DNA of 64,000 nt from Clostridium sp. CAG:354_28_25 (GTDB lineage Bacteria; Bacillota; Clostridia; TANB77; CAG-508): contig MNRL01000008.1 in assembly GCA_001915925.1 (NCBI GenBank), positions 40,185 through 104,184 of the forward strand, given 5' to 3'. Below the pieces are notes generated by a model. It worked only from the letters and a program-made list of their open reading frames with translations. It was not told the origin of the DNA and searched no databases. The position numbers were made by a program, and so were the translations under genes. Shown piece after piece: positions 53,701 to 63,132 of this stretch (positions are counted from its first letter, which is position 1; each line of letters opens with the position of its first letter).

Positions 53701-55533
53701 TTAGAGAAATCAGAACAAGTATCAACAGCAGAAGTAAAAGTATCACAAGCAAGTTTCTATATTGAATTTACAACACCAACTCAAGATAATGTTGGTCTAG
53801 GAAGTCAAATTGAATACTATGTTAACATATCAAATGTAACAGACAAGAAGATAGATGATGTAGAAGCAACAATTAACTTACCAGAAAATGTTGAATATGT
53901 AGAAGCTTTCAGACAAGAATATGGTGGAGCTAATCAATCAACAGAAGATGTAAAATATGACGAAAAGAATAGAAAAGTTACATTTAATGTTGGCGATATA
54001 GAAGCAAATTCAGCAGCAAAATATAACTTCATATTAAGAGTAAAAACAACAAAACAAGAAGACGTAAATATGCAAGTTGTAGTAAAAGGAAAAGATACAA
54101 GTGAACAAAGAAGTTCAATTATAATCCATTCAACAGGAGATAATAAATTAGAAATAACAACAGGAACAGACATAACAGAAGAATATTTACAAATGGGAGA
54201 TGTTGTAACATATACGATAACAGCTAAGAATGTAAGCTCAGGAGTTATTAAAAATGTAAGAGTAGCTGCAACAATTCCAGATAACTTAAAATATCTAAAT
54301 ACAACATATTACTTAGATGATAAAGAAATGTTTAATGGTTACTTATTAGATAACAAAGTATCACAAACAACTATGGATTTAGATGCAGGACAAACACTTA
54401 AATTTGTAGTAAGAGCAGCAGTAAATAAAATGATAGATACTTCTAAAGAAGAAGAGGATGCAAATGTTGAGATAGAAGTATCTGGTGATGGAACAGAGGA
54501 CTACAAAGACGAGATAAAAAATACTATCGAAAATGATAATATACAAAATTCTAATACATATAGAATATCTGGAGTAGTATGGTTTGATGAAAACAGAAAT
54601 GGTACAAGGGATTCTGGAGAAAAACTACTAAGTGGAATACCTGTAAATATAGTTGATGCAAAAACAGGAAAAGCAGTAAAGAATTCAATGGGCAATGAAA
54701 TAAGTGCTACAACAGATGATAATGGAGAATATATCTTAAGTGATTTAATCCAAGGTCAATATATAGTAAAATTCAACTACGATAATTCACAATATGTAAT
54801 TACAGAATATAGAAAACAAGGAATAGATGAAACAATAAACTCAGATGCAATTAATACAACAGAAAATAATGGTGTAGCAATTACAGATAGTTTAACAATT
54901 ACAGATACAAGTATGAGCAATATAGACTTAGGTTTAACAACAAAAGGAATATTCGATTTATCATTAAATAAAACATTAACAAAAATTCAATTAGCAGACG
55001 GTAAAACAACTAAAGAAGTTAATTTCGAAAATAAGAAATTAGGAAAAATTGAAGTTGATGGAAAACGTATAAATAGTACAAACCTAGTAATTGAATACAC
55101 AATGACAATTACAAACAATGGTAATGTAGCAGGATATGCTAAGAAGATAGTTGACTACTTACCAAGCGAATTAGAATTTAGTTCTAACTTAAATGGAGAT
55201 TGGTATGCTTCTGGAGATACAGTAGTTTGTACAGCATTAGAAAACGAAATAATAAATCCAGGTGAATCTAAAGAAGTTAAATTAATCTTAACTAAAAAGA
55301 TGGATGAAAACGGAACAGGAACAGTAACAAACAAAGCAGAAATTACAGAAACATATAATGACCAAGGTTTATTAGATGAAAAATCAACAGAAGATGATAC
55401 AAATTCTTCAGCAAACGTAATTATAGGTATTAAAACGGGTGGACCTGTAACATATGTAGTATTAACACTAACAATATTAGCAATAGCAGCATGTGGAGCT
55501 TATATAATAAATAAAAAAGTATTAAAAGTGTAA
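50731..55533 (+). CDS. Giant DUF11/SdrD_B surface protein (1600 residues)
   Basis: A signal peptide (AAITTVCLLMTYVSTLTNSVYA) is followed by a long beta-rich N-terminal region. Then come three DUF11-type domains (about residues 885-1000, 1005-1125 and 1135-1265), an SdrD_B-like domain near 1277-1370 (YRISGVVWFDENRNG) and another DUF11 domain near 1420-1560. The end is DDTNSSANVIIGIKTGG, one helix and a short KKVLKV tail. LPXTG is absent. Such proteins form stalk-like surface structures in known Gram-positive bacteria. It is co-transcribed with the next large gene, 18 bases downstream. Confidence 0.88.
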   Translation: MKREVVNKLIAAITTVCLLMTYVSTLTNSVYAAYEELEKQGIVSNNKNIEFDAYFKPDGTNKHSMEAEISAEQKLYVKVNVKNAGYLENATISFENPNFSISKAFAQSENVKSVDYDNNQLTLNQIESGKEVEIEIPVNFVRNDNMDLTYFSRETKLNLTGTYYDENEKERNIKSDINIRLNWTATPKAILNEDVIKYGAYNSNVYMQTLLTSTLEGNSLPVESTKLEVTAPKIANKNPTEVRIFANTPATNGAEFTKDMWSYNKDTGILEINLENKENNNQVNWRQGEDKFYITYIYTDVTAEATVVTLNANSNIKTYVTEQDVTANVQKNVELKGNVSTVVDTEVSATSEIYKGYMYANNKYETEYASTISANIAYTDAVDKLVINENNATFVTANGATMQAGNNMYYKSIAINKVLFDKILGQNGNIQIYDQNGNRVAGIDKNTPVDANGNMVITINQNVTALRIETTKPETEGIITFNISKAIKATTNLSRATITNIQRIDTAVSGNIVSADMVTEMATKTETINLKETATKAELYINNTNLTTTAKNENVEIKAILKSNDYTCDLYSNPTVLITLPSEIETLEIKTINLLYNENIQISSYDVVTDNNGNKVIRIYMQGEQTEFVTDISKGINVVINTDITLRKTAASTTKNATLKVTNDKAIQYENDGIAIVPMNIYAPQGVVLLSSVANFSNDNEEIVSLPNKEKAGKIDIKSNAKNITMKATVVNNYGKDIKNPKILGRLPFQGNKKTDGTELGSTVDTILTSGLTVSGIANNPYTIYYSENGNATADLNNAENGWTQNVTDASKIKSYLVVFNDYVMPQATSFDMAYNVQVPENLSHNENAFGTYTVYYEEDENSQTIAKETIAPTVGVSTGKGPELKAEIYTNVDSTASTEDVMEYKITVRNDGEVSAENAKVTVNLPDMVDYAEYIEEPMGNRYEPRPDQRTLELSVGNLGVGESKEVSFTIMANKEGTFKLDFILSADNLEKSEQVSTAEVKVSQASFYIEFTTPTQDNVGLGSQIEYYVNISNVTDKKIDDVEATINLPENVEYVEAFRQEYGGANQSTEDVKYDEKNRKVTFNVGDIEANSAAKYNFILRVKTTKQEDVNMQVVVKGKDTSEQRSSIIIHSTGDNKLEITTGTDITEEYLQMGDVVTYTITAKNVSSGVIKNVRVAATIPDNLKYLNTTYYLDDKEMFNGYLLDNKVSQTTMDLDAGQTLKFVVRAAVNKMIDTSKEEEDANVEIEVSGDGTEDYKDEIKNTIENDNIQNSNTYRISGVVWFDENRNGTRDSGEKLLSGIPVNIVDAKTGKAVKNSMGNEISATTDDNGEYILSDLIQGQYIVKFNYDNSQYVITEYRKQGIDETINSDAINTTENNGVAITDSLTITDTSMSNIDLGLTTKGIFDLSLNKTLTKIQLADGKTTKEVNFENKKLGKIEVDGKRINSTNLVIEYTMTITNNGNVAGYAKKIVDYLPSELEFSSNLNGDWYASGDTVVCTALENEIINPGESKEVKLILTKKMDENGTGTVTNKAEITETYNDQGLLDEKSTEDDTNSSANVIIGIKTGGPVTYVVLTLTILAIAACGAYIINKKVLKV

Positions 55534-55551
55534 GAAAGGAGGAAGAGAAAT

Positions 55552-58500
55552 ATGAGAAGATTTAAATTATTAGCATTAATAATAACAGCAATACTTATAC
55601 CAATGATAGCAGTATTAGCATATCTTTCACCAATTTCACAAGCTAGTTCATTTGTTTACCAATATAATGTAACAAATGGGGCACCTCCTTTTGTTACAAA
55701 TATAGATGGTAGAGCAACCGAAGTATATTGTTCGCAAGCAGGAGGATCATTATGGAGTTCTTGGAGATTAACATTCTATAGTAAAGATACACATAATATG
55801 TCAGCAGGTTTAGCGTACGCATTAAGACAATGTTCTAGCATATACTCTAGACAGAATTTAATATGGATGTCAGATATATCAGATAACATAACTTCACCAC
55901 ATTGGGAGCAAGATTATGATGATGCGTTAGTACAATATAATAAAATAGCAGGATTTAACGATTACTATAACAAATTACAAGAATCAGGAAAAAATGTAAC
56001 ATTTGAAGAAACAAATGCAACATTACAAAGTTCAGAAGATGGAGTATTTAAATTAGGACCATTCAAATTATCTTTCTATAAAAGTGCTTATTCTGGAATT
56101 TCTAGATTATATCTAAAAACAGATATCGGAACAGAAATAGAAGTTAGCAGAGTAAATTTTGGAGGATATACCGGTAATGTATCAGATATAGATTCTGGTG
56201 AAGAATTCTATGTATTACTATCACAAGCAGATGCAGGTAAAGCTTCTAAAGTTAAACTAGTAGCAGATTATAAATATGAAGAAGCAAGTGGTACATATAC
56301 ATATTATGAACCAGATGATGCTCACAAAACAATGAGTGGACGTACAGTACAACGTTTAGTAACAATAAACTATACAGGTGGACCACAAACAACGGATGAT
56401 GACAGCCCAGAAATAGAATTAACAATTGACTTAGCTGGTAAAGTATTTAAAGATAATGTAGCAAATAAAGATGGTACAGAAGATGGTATTATAAGTACTG
56501 GAGACGAAATGCTAGAAGGAATAGAAGTAACATTATTTGATAGCACAGGAACGGAAATTGCTAAGACAACAACAGATAAGGATGGGTACTATGAATTTAA
56601 AGACCAACCAGCATCTAAGCAATATTATGTAAGATTTAAATATAATGGACAAATATATGAACCAACAACATATCAAAGAGTAAGTAAAATAATTGATACT
56701 GCTGGAACATTAGGACCAACAACTATAGCAGAAAGATCTTATGCAACAGATGGTAAACAAAATAGACAAAACTTTAACAATAAATTTACACCAGTAGATA
56801 GTACACATACAGTACCAGACAGAAATGATACTACAAATGCAGCATTTGATATTTATGCATATACAGGACCTAATGGAATGGAAGAACTAAAATATTATGG
56901 AGTATCAAACTCTCAGGAAGAATTATTAAATATCAACTTTGGTATTAAAGATAGAGAACAATTCGATATGAACTTAAGAAAAGATTTAGTAAAAGTTGAT
57001 TTAAATATTAATGGTAAATCACATACATATGACTACCCAGGAGGAGAACAAGACTTAGAGGTAGATATTAGAGGTACAGATATACCAGACTATAACAGAG
57101 CAATTAGAAGTTCAGATTTACAATATAAAGCAGCAGCACAATATGATCAAGACGCAGATAAATTACAAGTATATGTAACTTATAAGATTCAATTAAAAAA
57201 TCAATCAGTTGGTAAGATTACAGGATATGTAACAGACTTAAGTGATTACTATGATACTTCTTATGAATATATAAGATCATATGATGAGAATGAACAAGAA
57301 ATTACTTGGGAACAACAATCAGATATATCAGGATCTGGAAAGACATATCATACAATGCATACAACAGCATTGGCTAACCAAGGAATTGATGATAAGAAAT
57401 GGATATTTGTAGAATATAAAGTAACAAATGATGCTTTAAGAGCATTATTAGAAGAAAAACAATCTACTAAAGAAAACTTTGCACAAATATCAGGATATAG
57501 AAATACATATAGAGAAGACAGAAAAGACTTAAATGGTCAATTAATAACAAATGCAGGCGAAAATGCAGGATTAATTGATATAGATTCTACACCAGCTAAC
57601 TTAAACCCAACGGATTCAAAAGTACAAGAATTTGTGGCATATTCTAAGACAGATGAATACCAAGATTTAGGTGGAGAAGAAAAGACAAGTAGAAGTATGG
57701 CAATCTTCGAAGATGATGCAGATGCAGCACCTGGATTAAAACTAATAGTTGATGACACAAACAAGAGAAGATTAACAGGTACAGTATTTGAAGATGCAGC
57801 ATTAGCAGAAAAACTAGAAGAAGACAATGAAAGAATTGGTGATGGTGCATACGAAGATGGTGACAATTTAGTAAATCAAGTTAAAGTACAATTAATTTGT
57901 ACAAACGGAGATGTAGAAGTAAAAGAAACAAGAACAAATGACCAAGGTGTATACGAATTTACAGATTATATCCCTGGCGATTATACTATTAAATTTACAT
58001 ATGGTGATTATGAATCTTTAGTAGCAGTACAACCAAATAACGAAATGTACACAGGACAAGATTATAAATCTACAATATATCAAGAATCTAATTATTCAGA
58101 CGTATATTGGTATAACAACAATATAGATACAAAAATAAATGATGCTAAAGATGACCAAACAAGAAGGGAAGAAGTTAATAAATACAGTGAAGACTTAAAA
58201 TATACAAATGCAACAGTATTAAATTCTACAGCCCAAACAGATGAAGCAACATTAAGAACTTTAGCAGATAATACAAATATGAATGCCAATACAGCTCAAA
58301 TGAGTATGGAAATTGAATATGTAGGTCAAGAAAATACAGAATACTCAGTAAGAAATATAGATTTGGGTATAATCGAAAGACCTCGTTCAGATATATACGT
58401 AGAAAAAACAGTTTCAAAATTAAAATTATCAACAGCAGGAGATGGGCAAACAATATTTGATGCTAATCAATCTGTACCAAACTTAACATGGAAAGCTAAT

Positions 58501-59241
58501 ACAAGAGAGAATAGAGGACTCGTTCAAGCTACTGTTGATGAGAACTTACTACATGGTGCAACATTAGAATTAACATTTAGTATAAAAGTAATAAATACAG
58601 GTGAGACAGATTATAAAGATGAAACATATTACAACACAGGTGTAATAACAGATGTAAATAACATAGTAACATTAGACCCAGCCGTTGTAGTTGACTATGT
58701 ATCTAATAACTTATCATTTGATATGAGCAGAAATTCTGGATGGCAAGAAATAACAGATAAAACACAACTAACATCTGGTGATGATCCATATATTAAAGCA
58801 GTCGATGAAAATGCATTTAATGGATTACAAAAAATAATCGTTTCAACATCTGATAACCCTATAATACAGGCAGATCCATTAGTACCTGAAAAAGCTAAGG
58901 ATAAAGCAGGAAAACAATCTGAGACACCAACAGCAACAGTATTCTTAACTAAAGTAGTTGCTTCAGATGGAAGTACAACTGATGATACAGAATATGAAAA
59001 TACAGCAGAAGTAGTTGAATCTATTACAACAAACGGTAGGAGAACATATAATGCAGAAGTAGTTTCAATACCTGGTAACTATAATATAGGAGAACCTGAC
59101 ACAGCGCAATCAGAAAGAATTGCATTAGTTCCACCATTTGGTGCAGCAGATGCAGTAAAATATATACTAATAGGAATAGCAATTATAGGAGTATTAGGAA
59201 TAGGAATTTTCTTAATAAAGAAAAAAGTTCTAACAAAATAG
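55552..59241 (+). CDS. Giant SdrD_B surface protein with possible thioester domain (1229 residues)
   Basis: An N-terminal helix acts as signal or anchor. The head domain carries VYCSQAGGS with Cys60 and RQNLIWMS with Gln101. These resemble the Cys and ΦQxxΦΦ motifs of thioester domains, although the 41-residue spacing is short. SdrD_B-like domains follow near residues 294-400 and 741-850, with DUF11-like material between and after. The end is PPFGAADAVKY, one helix and KKKVLTK. LPXTG is absent. AAAGGAGG precedes the ATG. It may be the adhesive tip partner of the 1600-residue protein. Confidence 0.8.
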   Translation: MRRFKLLALIITAILIPMIAVLAYLSPISQASSFVYQYNVTNGAPPFVTNIDGRATEVYCSQAGGSLWSSWRLTFYSKDTHNMSAGLAYALRQCSSIYSRQNLIWMSDISDNITSPHWEQDYDDALVQYNKIAGFNDYYNKLQESGKNVTFEETNATLQSSEDGVFKLGPFKLSFYKSAYSGISRLYLKTDIGTEIEVSRVNFGGYTGNVSDIDSGEEFYVLLSQADAGKASKVKLVADYKYEEASGTYTYYEPDDAHKTMSGRTVQRLVTINYTGGPQTTDDDSPEIELTIDLAGKVFKDNVANKDGTEDGIISTGDEMLEGIEVTLFDSTGTEIAKTTTDKDGYYEFKDQPASKQYYVRFKYNGQIYEPTTYQRVSKIIDTAGTLGPTTIAERSYATDGKQNRQNFNNKFTPVDSTHTVPDRNDTTNAAFDIYAYTGPNGMEELKYYGVSNSQEELLNINFGIKDREQFDMNLRKDLVKVDLNINGKSHTYDYPGGEQDLEVDIRGTDIPDYNRAIRSSDLQYKAAAQYDQDADKLQVYVTYKIQLKNQSVGKITGYVTDLSDYYDTSYEYIRSYDENEQEITWEQQSDISGSGKTYHTMHTTALANQGIDDKKWIFVEYKVTNDALRALLEEKQSTKENFAQISGYRNTYREDRKDLNGQLITNAGENAGLIDIDSTPANLNPTDSKVQEFVAYSKTDEYQDLGGEEKTSRSMAIFEDDADAAPGLKLIVDDTNKRRLTGTVFEDAALAEKLEEDNERIGDGAYEDGDNLVNQVKVQLICTNGDVEVKETRTNDQGVYEFTDYIPGDYTIKFTYGDYESLVAVQPNNEMYTGQDYKSTIYQESNYSDVYWYNNNIDTKINDAKDDQTRREEVNKYSEDLKYTNATVLNSTAQTDEATLRTLADNTNMNANTAQMSMEIEYVGQENTEYSVRNIDLGIIERPRSDIYVEKTVSKLKLSTAGDGQTIFDANQSVPNLTWKANTRENRGLVQATVDENLLHGATLELTFSIKVINTGETDYKDETYYNTGVITDVNNIVTLDPAVVVDYVSNNLSFDMSRNSGWQEITDKTQLTSGDDPYIKAVDENAFNGLQKIIVSTSDNPIIQADPLVPEKAKDKAGKQSETPTATVFLTKVVASDGSTTDDTEYENTAEVVESITTNGRRTYNAEVVSIPGNYNIGEPDTAQSERIALVPPFGAADAVKYILIGIAIIGVLGIGIFLIKKKVLTK

Positions 59242-59255
59242 ATTAACAACCTTAA

Positions 59256-59290
59256 AAGGATATGAGGAATTTTCCTCATATCTTTTTTTG
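59256..59290 (+). terminator. Rho-independent terminator of the surface-protein operon
   Basis: GATATGAGGA and TCCTCATATC flank a four-base loop, followed by seven T. Confidence 0.9.
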
Positions 59291-59315
59291 TATCGAAAAA
59301 TGTCGTACGGAAAAT

Positions 59316-59345
59316 TTGGACATTTAACTTATTTAATGATAGAAT
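59316..59345 (+). promoter_or_regulatory. Candidate promoter of the M18 aminopeptidase gene
   Basis: TTGGAC, 18 bases, TAGAAT preceded by TGA (extended -10). It lies 29 bases before the ATG. Confidence 0.5.
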
Positions 59346-59374
59346 ATACAAAAAAAGAAAGGGAGTAGATATAT

Positions 59375-60775
59375 ATGACATACGGTGAAGAACTAAAAGA
59401 CAAACTATTCAAGAAGAAAGTAAATGGTTGGTTTAAAATTTCTGATGAATTAAAAAAAGAAATCTTTGAATATAGCGAAAGATATATGGAATTTTTAAAC
59501 AACTCAAAAACAGAAAGAGAAATAGTTAAAAGTTCTGTAGAAATAGCAAAGGCAAATGGATTTAAAAATATAAACGAGGTAGAAAATCTATCTGTAGGAG
59601 ATAAAGTATACTATATAAATAAAGAGAAAAGCATGTATCTTGCAGTAATTGGAGAGGACAAACTAGAAAATGGTTTAAATATAATCGGCTCACATGCAGA
59701 TTCTCCAAGATTAGACTTAAAACCAAATCCATTATATGAAGATCAAGAACTAGTATATTTTAAAACTCATTATTATGGCGGAATAAAGAAATACCAATGG
59801 ACAACTATTCCACTTAGCATTCATGGTGTAATAGTAAAAGGAAATGGTGAAAAAATAGAAGTAAGAATTGGTGAAGATGATAAAGATCCAATATTTACAG
59901 TAACAGATTTATTACCACATTTAGCAAAAGAACAAGAAAACTTAAAATTAAAAGAGGCAATAAAAGGAGAAGATTTAAATCTTTTAATTGGAAGTATGCC
60001 TTTTGACGAAGAAATTCCAGAAAGGGTAAAACTAAACATTTTAGCAATATTAAACAAAAAATATGGAATAGTAGAAGAGGATTTATCAAGTGCAGAATTA
60101 GAATTAGTACCTGCATATAAAGCAAGAACACAAGGCTTTGACGAAAGCATGGTAGCAGCATATGGACAAGATGATAAAGTAAGTGTATATACATCATTAA
60201 CAGCAATGATGGAATTAAATAATATTAAAAGAACAGCAGTATGTATTATAGCAGACAAAGAAGAAATAGGTAGTGTTGGAAATACAGGAATGGAATCACA
60301 TGCATTTGATACATTCATAACATACCTATTAAATAAAACAGGAGAAAATAAAGTTAATTTATTAGAAAAAGTATTCTGTAATTCAAAAATGCTTTCAGCA
60401 GACGTAGATGCTTGCTTAGATCCTATTTATGCAAATGTTTCAGACAGACTTAATGCAGCATATATGGGGTATGGCGTAGGAATAAATAAATACACAGGTT
60501 CTGGTGGAAAGTACGAAGCATCTGACGCAAATGCAGAATATCTAGCAGAAGTAAGAAAAATATTTGATGATAATAATATAAAATATCAAATAACAGAATT
60601 AGGAAAAGTAGATGTAGGTGGTGGCGGAACTATAGCATATATTCTAGCAAACAAAGGAATAGATGTTATAGACTGTGGCATACCAATTTTATGTATGCAT
60701 TCACCATATGAAGTAGCAAGTAAATATGATGTATATTCTGCATATCAAGCTTATAAAGCATTTTGGAATGCATAG
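59375..60775 (+). CDS. M18 family aminopeptidase
   Basis: A 466-residue protein of normal M18 length. Metal-site motifs are IGSHADSPRLDLKP, ADKEEIGSVGNTG, SADVDACLDP and CMHSPYEVASKYD. M18 enzymes are cytosolic cocatalytic zinc aminopeptidases that form dodecamers and favour acidic or hydrophobic N-termini. AAAGGGAG precedes the ATG. It is transcribed alone. Confidence 0.92.
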   Translation: MTYGEELKDKLFKKKVNGWFKISDELKKEIFEYSERYMEFLNNSKTEREIVKSSVEIAKANGFKNINEVENLSVGDKVYYINKEKSMYLAVIGEDKLENGLNIIGSHADSPRLDLKPNPLYEDQELVYFKTHYYGGIKKYQWTTIPLSIHGVIVKGNGEKIEVRIGEDDKDPIFTVTDLLPHLAKEQENLKLKEAIKGEDLNLLIGSMPFDEEIPERVKLNILAILNKKYGIVEEDLSSAELELVPAYKARTQGFDESMVAAYGQDDKVSVYTSLTAMMELNNIKRTAVCIIADKEEIGSVGNTGMESHAFDTFITYLLNKTGENKVNLLEKVFCNSKMLSADVDACLDPIYANVSDRLNAAYMGYGVGINKYTGSGGKYEASDANAEYLAEVRKIFDDNNIKYQITELGKVDVGGGGTIAYILANKGIDVIDCGIPILCMHSPYEVASKYDVYSAYQAYKAFWNA

Positions 60776-60776
60776 G

Positions 60777-60834
60777 AATTAAGAGTCGTTCTTAAAATTC
60801 GGGTTTTGCCGGGATTTATAGAACGCTCTTTTTT
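60777..60834 (+). repeat. Hairpin repeat of the GGGACG family, diverged (copy 8), terminator of the M18 gene
   Basis: AAGAGTCGTTCTTAAAATTC pairs with GGGATTTATAGAACGCTCTT around GGGTTTTGCC. T residues follow. It lies directly after the M18 gene stop. Confidence 0.65.
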
Positions 60835-60897
60835 ATCTGGAAAAAGGGTTGGAGTTTTTGGTAAAATGCTTATATCCGATACTAAAAGGTGAACTAG

Positions 60898-60930
60898 AAA
60901 AGGGAAAAAAGTAATGTCCCAAAATCCCTA
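60898..60930. repeat. GGGACG-family repeat, short form (copy 9)
   Basis: AAAGGGAAAAAAGTAATGTCCC then AAAATCCC. It abuts the prfA promoter. The rest of the 220-base gap holds no gene that I can see. Confidence 0.5.
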
Positions 60931-60932
60931 TA

Positions 60933-60961
60933 TTGCAAAAGCTGGAAAAATTGTGTATAAT
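60933..60961 (+). promoter_or_regulatory. Sigma-A promoter of prfA
   Basis: TTGCAA, 17 bases, TATAAT. It lies 34 bases before the ATG. Confidence 0.8.
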
Positions 60962-60995
60962 AGTATACAGAGTTTATAAAAAAGAGGAGAGAATT

Positions 60996-62060
60996 ATGTT
61001 TCAAAAATTAGATGCAGTAGAAAAGAGATATGAAGAATTAACAAAATTAATAAGTGATCCAGAAGTAATTAGCAATCATAACGAATGGCAAAAATATGTA
61101 AAAGAGCATGCAGAGATTACAGATGTTGTAGAAAAATATAGAGAATATAAAAAAGTAGAACAACAGATGGAAGATGCCAAAGAAATGATGGCAGATAAAG
61201 AATTAAAAGAATTAGCAGAAGCAGATTATTATTCAGCAAAAGAGCAATTACCAAAATTAGAAGAGGAATTAAAAATGTTATTAATTCCAAAGGATAAAGA
61301 TGATGACAAAAACATTATATGCGAAATAAGAGCTGGTGCAGGTGGAGAAGAAGCAGCGTTATTTGCTGGTACATTGTTTAGAATGTATAATATGTATGCA
61401 GAAAGAAAACATTGGAAATTAGAAATATTAAATGAAAATGCGACAGAACTTGGTGGATATAAAGAAATATCTTTTATGATTACTGGAAAAGGTGCATATA
61501 GTAGATTAAAATACGAAAGTGGAGTACACAGAGTACAAAGAGTTCCAGATACAGAAAGCAGTGGAAGAATTCATACATCAACAGCAACAGTTGCAGTACT
61601 TCCAGTAGTAGAAGATGTAGAAATAGAGATAAATCCTGCAGACATAAAGATGGAAGTATTTAGAGCATCAGGAGCAGGAGGACAACATGTTAATAAAACA
61701 TCTTCAGCAGTAAGACTTATCCACGTACCAACAGGAATTGTGGCAGAATGCCAAACAGAAAGGTCACAATTACAAAACAGGGAATATGCAATGAAATTAT
61801 TACGTTCTAGACTTTATGAGATAGAAAAAACAAAACAAGATAATGCACTTGCAAATGAAAGAAAATCACAAATAGGAAGTGGAGATAGAAGCGAAAAAAT
61901 AAGGACATATAACTACCCACAAGGAAGAATAACAGACCATAGAATTGGATTAAGTATATTCCAAATGGAAGATTTCTTAAATGGAAACTTAGATAATATG
62001 ATAGATAGTTTAACTGCTGCACATATGGCAGAAAAGCTTAAAGGAAATGAAGAAGAATAA
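60996..62060 (+). CDS. prfA: Peptide chain release factor 1
   Basis: A 354-residue protein of standard RF1 length. The ATG at 60996 follows GAGGAGAG; earlier in-frame codons overlap the promoter and are not translated. The GGQ motif is [18 protein letters not shown], and the stop-codon recognition PxT region is [11 protein letters not shown]. It terminates translation at UAA and UAG. prmC (which methylates the GGQ Gln) is not adjacent, unlike in many genomes. Confidence 0.96.
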   Translation: MFQKLDAVEKRYEELTKLISDPEVISNHNEWQKYVKEHAEITDVVEKYREYKKVEQQMEDAKEMMADKELKELAEADYYSAKEQLPKLEEELKMLLIPKDKDDDKNIICEIRAGAGGEEAALFAGTLFRMYNMYAERKHWKLEILNENATELGGYKEISFMITGKGAYSRLKYESGVHRVQRVPDTESSGRIHTSTATVAVLPVVEDVEIEINPADIKMEVFRASGAGGQHVNKTSSAVRLIHVPTGIVAECQTERSQLQNREYAMKLLRSRLYEIEKTKQDNALANERKSQIGSGDRSEKIRTYNYPQGRITDHRIGLSIFQMEDFLNGNLDNMIDSLTAAHMAEKLKGNEEE

Positions 62061-62196
62061 AAAGGTTTGGAAAAATGTTTGTATAAAGAAGCTTATTATA
62101 AGTTAATTGCAATATTGGAGTTATTAATATAAAGCTTATACTGAAAAATTGGAAATAAGATTAAAGAATATAGAAACAATCAATATTATAAATAAA

Positions 62197-62243
62197 AAAT
62201 AAACATTATAACAATTATTAGAGTTATAATGTTTATTTTTTCT
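62197..62243 (+). terminator. Rho-independent terminator downstream of prfA
   Basis: AAATAAACATTATAAC and GTTATAATGTTTATTT form a long stem, followed by six T. It lies 137 bases after the prfA stop; the sequence between is AT-rich without a gene. Confidence 0.8.
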
Positions 62244-62286
62244 GTAATACAATATTAAATTTTGAATATATATATAACAAAAATGT

Positions 62287-63033
62287 ATGGGAGTGATAAT
62301 TATTACTGCGTTAATAAAAACGTTTTTGGTAGGAATATTTTTTGGAACATTTGGAACAACAATTGGAGGTCTAATTGGAGTTAATTTAAAAAGCGATTCA
62401 AATAAATTTTTAGGATTTATATTGTCCTTTGCATCAGGTTTAATGATGGCAATTATTTGTTTTGAACTATTACCAGAAGCGATGGAAATAGGAAACTTAG
62501 TAGTAATTTTATTCGGTACATTATTAGGAATAATTGCAATGATAATTTGCGATACACTTGTAAAAGAAAAATTTAGTAATAAAAAAGGAATGAACAATCT
62601 ATTAAAAACAGGACTAATAATAAGTATTGGTTTAGCACTTCACAATATACCGGAAGGACTAGCGATCGGAACAGGATTTCAGACTTCTATAAATTTAGGT
62701 TTATCATTAGCTATAGTAATCGCAATACATGATGTACCAGAAGGAATTAGTATGGCAGTACCAATGAAAAAGGGAGGAATGAGTAAAGGAAAAGTTATAT
62801 TTTATGTAATTATATCTGGAATAAGCACAGGTATAGGAGCTTTAGTAGGACATTTAGTTGGTGGAATATCAGAAAGTATAATAGCAGCATCATTAAGCTT
62901 CGCAGCGGGAGCTATGTTGTATATAGTTTCTGGAGAATTAACACCAGAAGCTAATAATATGTATAAAGGAAGAATGAATGCTATAGGTAATATTTTAGGA
63001 TTTATTTTGGGAATAATTGCTATAACTATATAA
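62287..63033 (+). CDS. ZIP family metal transporter
   Basis: A 248-residue polytopic protein with about eight helices. Metal-site motifs are GLALHNIPEGLAIG and VIAIHDVPEGISMAVP in the paired helices 4 and 5, typical of ZIP zinc/iron transporters. The start is uncertain: ATG 62287 has no ribosome site, whereas GGAG (62290-62293) is eight bases before ATT 62302. The ATG is given here for convention. It is monocistronic and ends at a terminator shared with a convergent gene. Confidence 0.9.
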   Translation: MGVIIITALIKTFLVGIFFGTFGTTIGGLIGVNLKSDSNKFLGFILSFASGLMMAIICFELLPEAMEIGNLVVILFGTLLGIIAMIICDTLVKEKFSNKKGMNNLLKTGLIISIGLALHNIPEGLAIGTGFQTSINLGLSLAIVIAIHDVPEGISMAVPMKKGGMSKGKVIFYVIISGISTGIGALVGHLVGGISESIIAASLSFAAGAMLYIVSGELTPEANNMYKGRMNAIGNILGFILGIIAITI

Positions 63034-63095
63034 TTGATTATTGCTTAATATTAGAAGAATAGAAGCAAGACCTACAAATTAGATAATTTCAAAAT

Positions 63096-63129
63096 AAAAA
63101 AACGGATATAAAAGTGTATCCGTTTTTTA
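63096..63129. terminator. Bidirectional terminator between the ZIP gene and a convergent gene
   Basis: AAAAAACGGATA and TATCCGTTTTTT flank an eight-base loop. Confidence 0.88.
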
Positions 63130-63132
63130 TAA

